DNA of 64,000 nucleotides from assembly GCA_021203205.1 (NCBI GenBank), contig JAJQBQ010000016.1, positions 51,658-115,657 of the forward strand, written 5' to 3'. The notes below the pieces were generated by a model. It searched no databases and had not been told where the DNA came from. It worked only from the letters and a program-made list of their open reading frames with translations. A program made the position numbers and the translations under genes. The DNA comes from Lachnospiraceae bacterium. Lineage in GTDB: Bacteria; Bacillota; Clostridia; Lachnospirales; Lachnospiraceae. Below are positions 62,868 to 64,000 of the stretch, one piece after another (position 1 is the stretch's first letter; each line of letters begins with the position of its first letter).

Positions 62868-64000
62868 ATGAAAAGACAGGTTATTGTAGTTGGTGCGGGT
62901 CCTGGTGGCAGCACAGCGGCATATTATTTGGCAAAGCTTGGCGTTGATGTCCTCCTGCTTGACAAGGAGACCTGGCCGAGAGACAAGCCATGCGGCGATT
63001 CCTACCTGACATCCCTCTACCCTCTTTTTGAGGAAATGGGTATCATGGAGGAAATGCAGGCCAATGTGAGCATGGTTCCGACGATTATGCGTCTGATCGA
63101 CTCAAAGGAAGAATGTTATGATTTCGACCTGCAGCCTTGGATGATCGTTCCCAGAAGAATTGGCGATGATATTATCCGCCGTGCCGCCCTCAAGGCCGGT
63201 GCGGATTTTATGGAAAACTTTGATGTGACCGAGCTTATTATGCGCAAGGGTGTTGTCAAGGGCATCCGCGGCTACTACCAGAACCGCGAGATGACCATTG
63301 AATGCGACGCTGTGGTCGTAGCAAACGGCTCCCATTCCATGCTCTCCCGCCAGCTGGGCGGCTTCGTAGAAGATAAAGAACTGGTAAATTACTGCTGGCG
63401 AGGCTATTATAAGGGGGTTGAAGGGATGGTTCACGGACGTGTGGAAGAGATCTATTTCCCCGACAGCCTGCCGAACCCCACACATGGACCGTTATGTATG
63501 GCATGGGTGAGTCCGCTCTATGAAGAAGGTTCCGGTTACGCTTCCTGCGGCATGACCATCCCTGAGAGGGTCCTGAATGAAGCGGACATGACACTGGAGG
63601 AAATGTGGAATTTCTGGTGTACACAGACGGTGCAGGGTCGCTTACATATGCAGCATGCAGAGCCTCTGGACGAAATGCGCTGTATGCGGCTGCCCAGCAG
63701 CAAAAAACTGCAGAAGAGTTATGCTGCCGGTGCAATCATGATTGGCGACGCGGCAAACGCGGCAGAGTGTGCCTATGATTATGGCATCCCATCCGCCATG
63801 TACGGCGGCAAAATTGCGGCGGAAGTTCTGAAAGAATGTCTCGACCGCGGTGATGTATCCGAGGAAGCTTTAAAGGAATACCAGGTTCGCGCGGAAGCAA
63901 ATCTGAATGACGGCCTGATGTTTAACGGCATTTTCCGAGACATGCTGCTCTTGAAGAAAGACGAGATGGACCGCTACCTCCACTGGGCAAAAAATCTGCC
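62868..64000 (+). CDS. Geranylgeranyl-reductase-type FAD oxidoreductase (partial, runs off window)
   Basis: ATG at 62868 after AAGGGGG; open to the window end (377 codons). FAD-binding MKRQVIVVGAGPGGSTAAYY, second motif RDKPCGDSYLTSLYPLFEEM (PxxCGG-like), and AAGAIMIGDAANAAECAYDY late in the protein. This is the geranylgeranyl reductase/FixC family, which reduces or oxidises isoprenoid or other double bonds with electrons from ferredoxin proteins. Separated by 17 bp from the Fe-S/FAD gene, consistent with a donor-enzyme pair. Substrate unknown. Confidence 0.85.
   Translation, partial: MKRQVIVVGAGPGGSTAAYYLAKLGVDVLLLDKETWPRDKPCGDSYLTSLYPLFEEMGIMEEMQANVSMVPTIMRLIDSKEECYDFDLQPWMIVPRRIGDDIIRRAALKAGADFMENFDVTELIMRKGVVKGIRGYYQNREMTIECDAVVVANGSHSMLSRQLGGFVEDKELVNYCWRGYYKGVEGMVHGRVEEIYFPDSLPNPTHGPLCMAWVSPLYEEGSGYASCGMTIPERVLNEADMTLEEMWNFWCTQTVQGRLHMQHAEPLDEMRCMRLPSSKKLQKSYAAGAIMIGDAANAAECAYDYGIPSAMYGGKIAAEVLKECLDRGDVSEEALKEYQVRAEANLNDGLMFNGIFRDMLLLKKDEMDRYLHWAKNL

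Overview
The window looks like chromosomal DNA of an anaerobic, low-to-mid GC Firmicute of the class Clostridia (Lachnospiraceae-like). The evidence is AGGAGG-type ribosome binding sites before nearly every gene, TTGnnn/TATAAT promoters with 17-bp spacers, an S-box (SAM) riboswitch, DegV, WYL regulators, an AAA-ATPase/PD-(D/E)XK protein typical of gut anaerobes, and a ferredoxin-type FAD oxidoreductase. No rRNA, tRNA, CRISPR array or intact insertion sequence was seen. The species cannot be named from sequence alone.

Layout. 0-6 kb: a 40-bp tandem repeat, a putative glycoside hydrolase, a lipoprotein that fuses flavodoxin to aldo/keto reductase, and a MATE efflux pump. 6-17 kb: a type III restriction-modification-like defence operon read leftwards (56-aa protein, SNF2-type helicase, DUF4391, AlbA_2 ATPase, Mod, Res). 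Mod is out of frame at a run of nine G, which suggests phase variation. A 46-codon WYL-regulator tail sits at the head of this operon. 17-25 kb: an AAA/PD-(D/E)XK gene, then a graveyard of broken genes: a headless large serine recombinase abutting a headless DUF4143 ATPase, a Nudix stub, a truncated HD protein, and an SRAP gene split by a double palindrome. 25-36.9 kb: a long run of leftward housekeeping and unknown genes (radical SAM, acetyltransferase, flavodoxin, peroxiredoxin, hydrolase, K+ channel, Ada-like zinc domain, nuclease, Sel1 protein, membrane protein).

36.9-48.5 kb is a second defence block. It holds a two-gene CBASS (CD-NTase plus Cap15-like effector), a fragmentary Ltp gene, a DUF262/DUF1524 GmrSD-like protein, and a three-gene R-M system made of a GIY-YIG/helicase protein and two methyltransferase pieces. 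The methyltransferase motifs are divided between proteins in permuted order. An intact WYL regulator with its own promoter heads this R-M operon. Next to it, an S-box riboswitch with promoter and terminator precedes a 114-aa protein of unknown function. 48.4-57.5 kb: a divergent WYL regulator plus unknown protein, an sce7726-type nuclease flanked by 21-bp direct repeats, two paralogous unknown proteins, a second Ada-like zinc-domain protein, and an RlaP-like nucleotidyltransferase. 57.6-58.4 kb is a gene-free stretch with four copies of a 19-bp palindrome. 58.5-64 kb: an Asp/Gly repeat protein, a Nudix hydrolase, a TetR regulator, and the start of a rightward redox operon (Fe-S/FAD oxidoreductase, then a geranylgeranyl-reductase-type flavoprotein cut by the window end).

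Taken together the middle of the window is a defence island with at least three independent systems (type III-like R-M, CBASS, split-methylase R-M plus DUF262) and possibly further unknown ones. It also has a striking density of gene remnants. Several are N-terminal stubs of 43-44 codons whose stop overlaps or nearly meets a neighbouring gene. The most checkable new points are the G9 tract in mod, the permuted methyltransferase, the riboswitch in front of an orphan gene, and the Ada-like domains that lack the usual nucleophilic cysteine.
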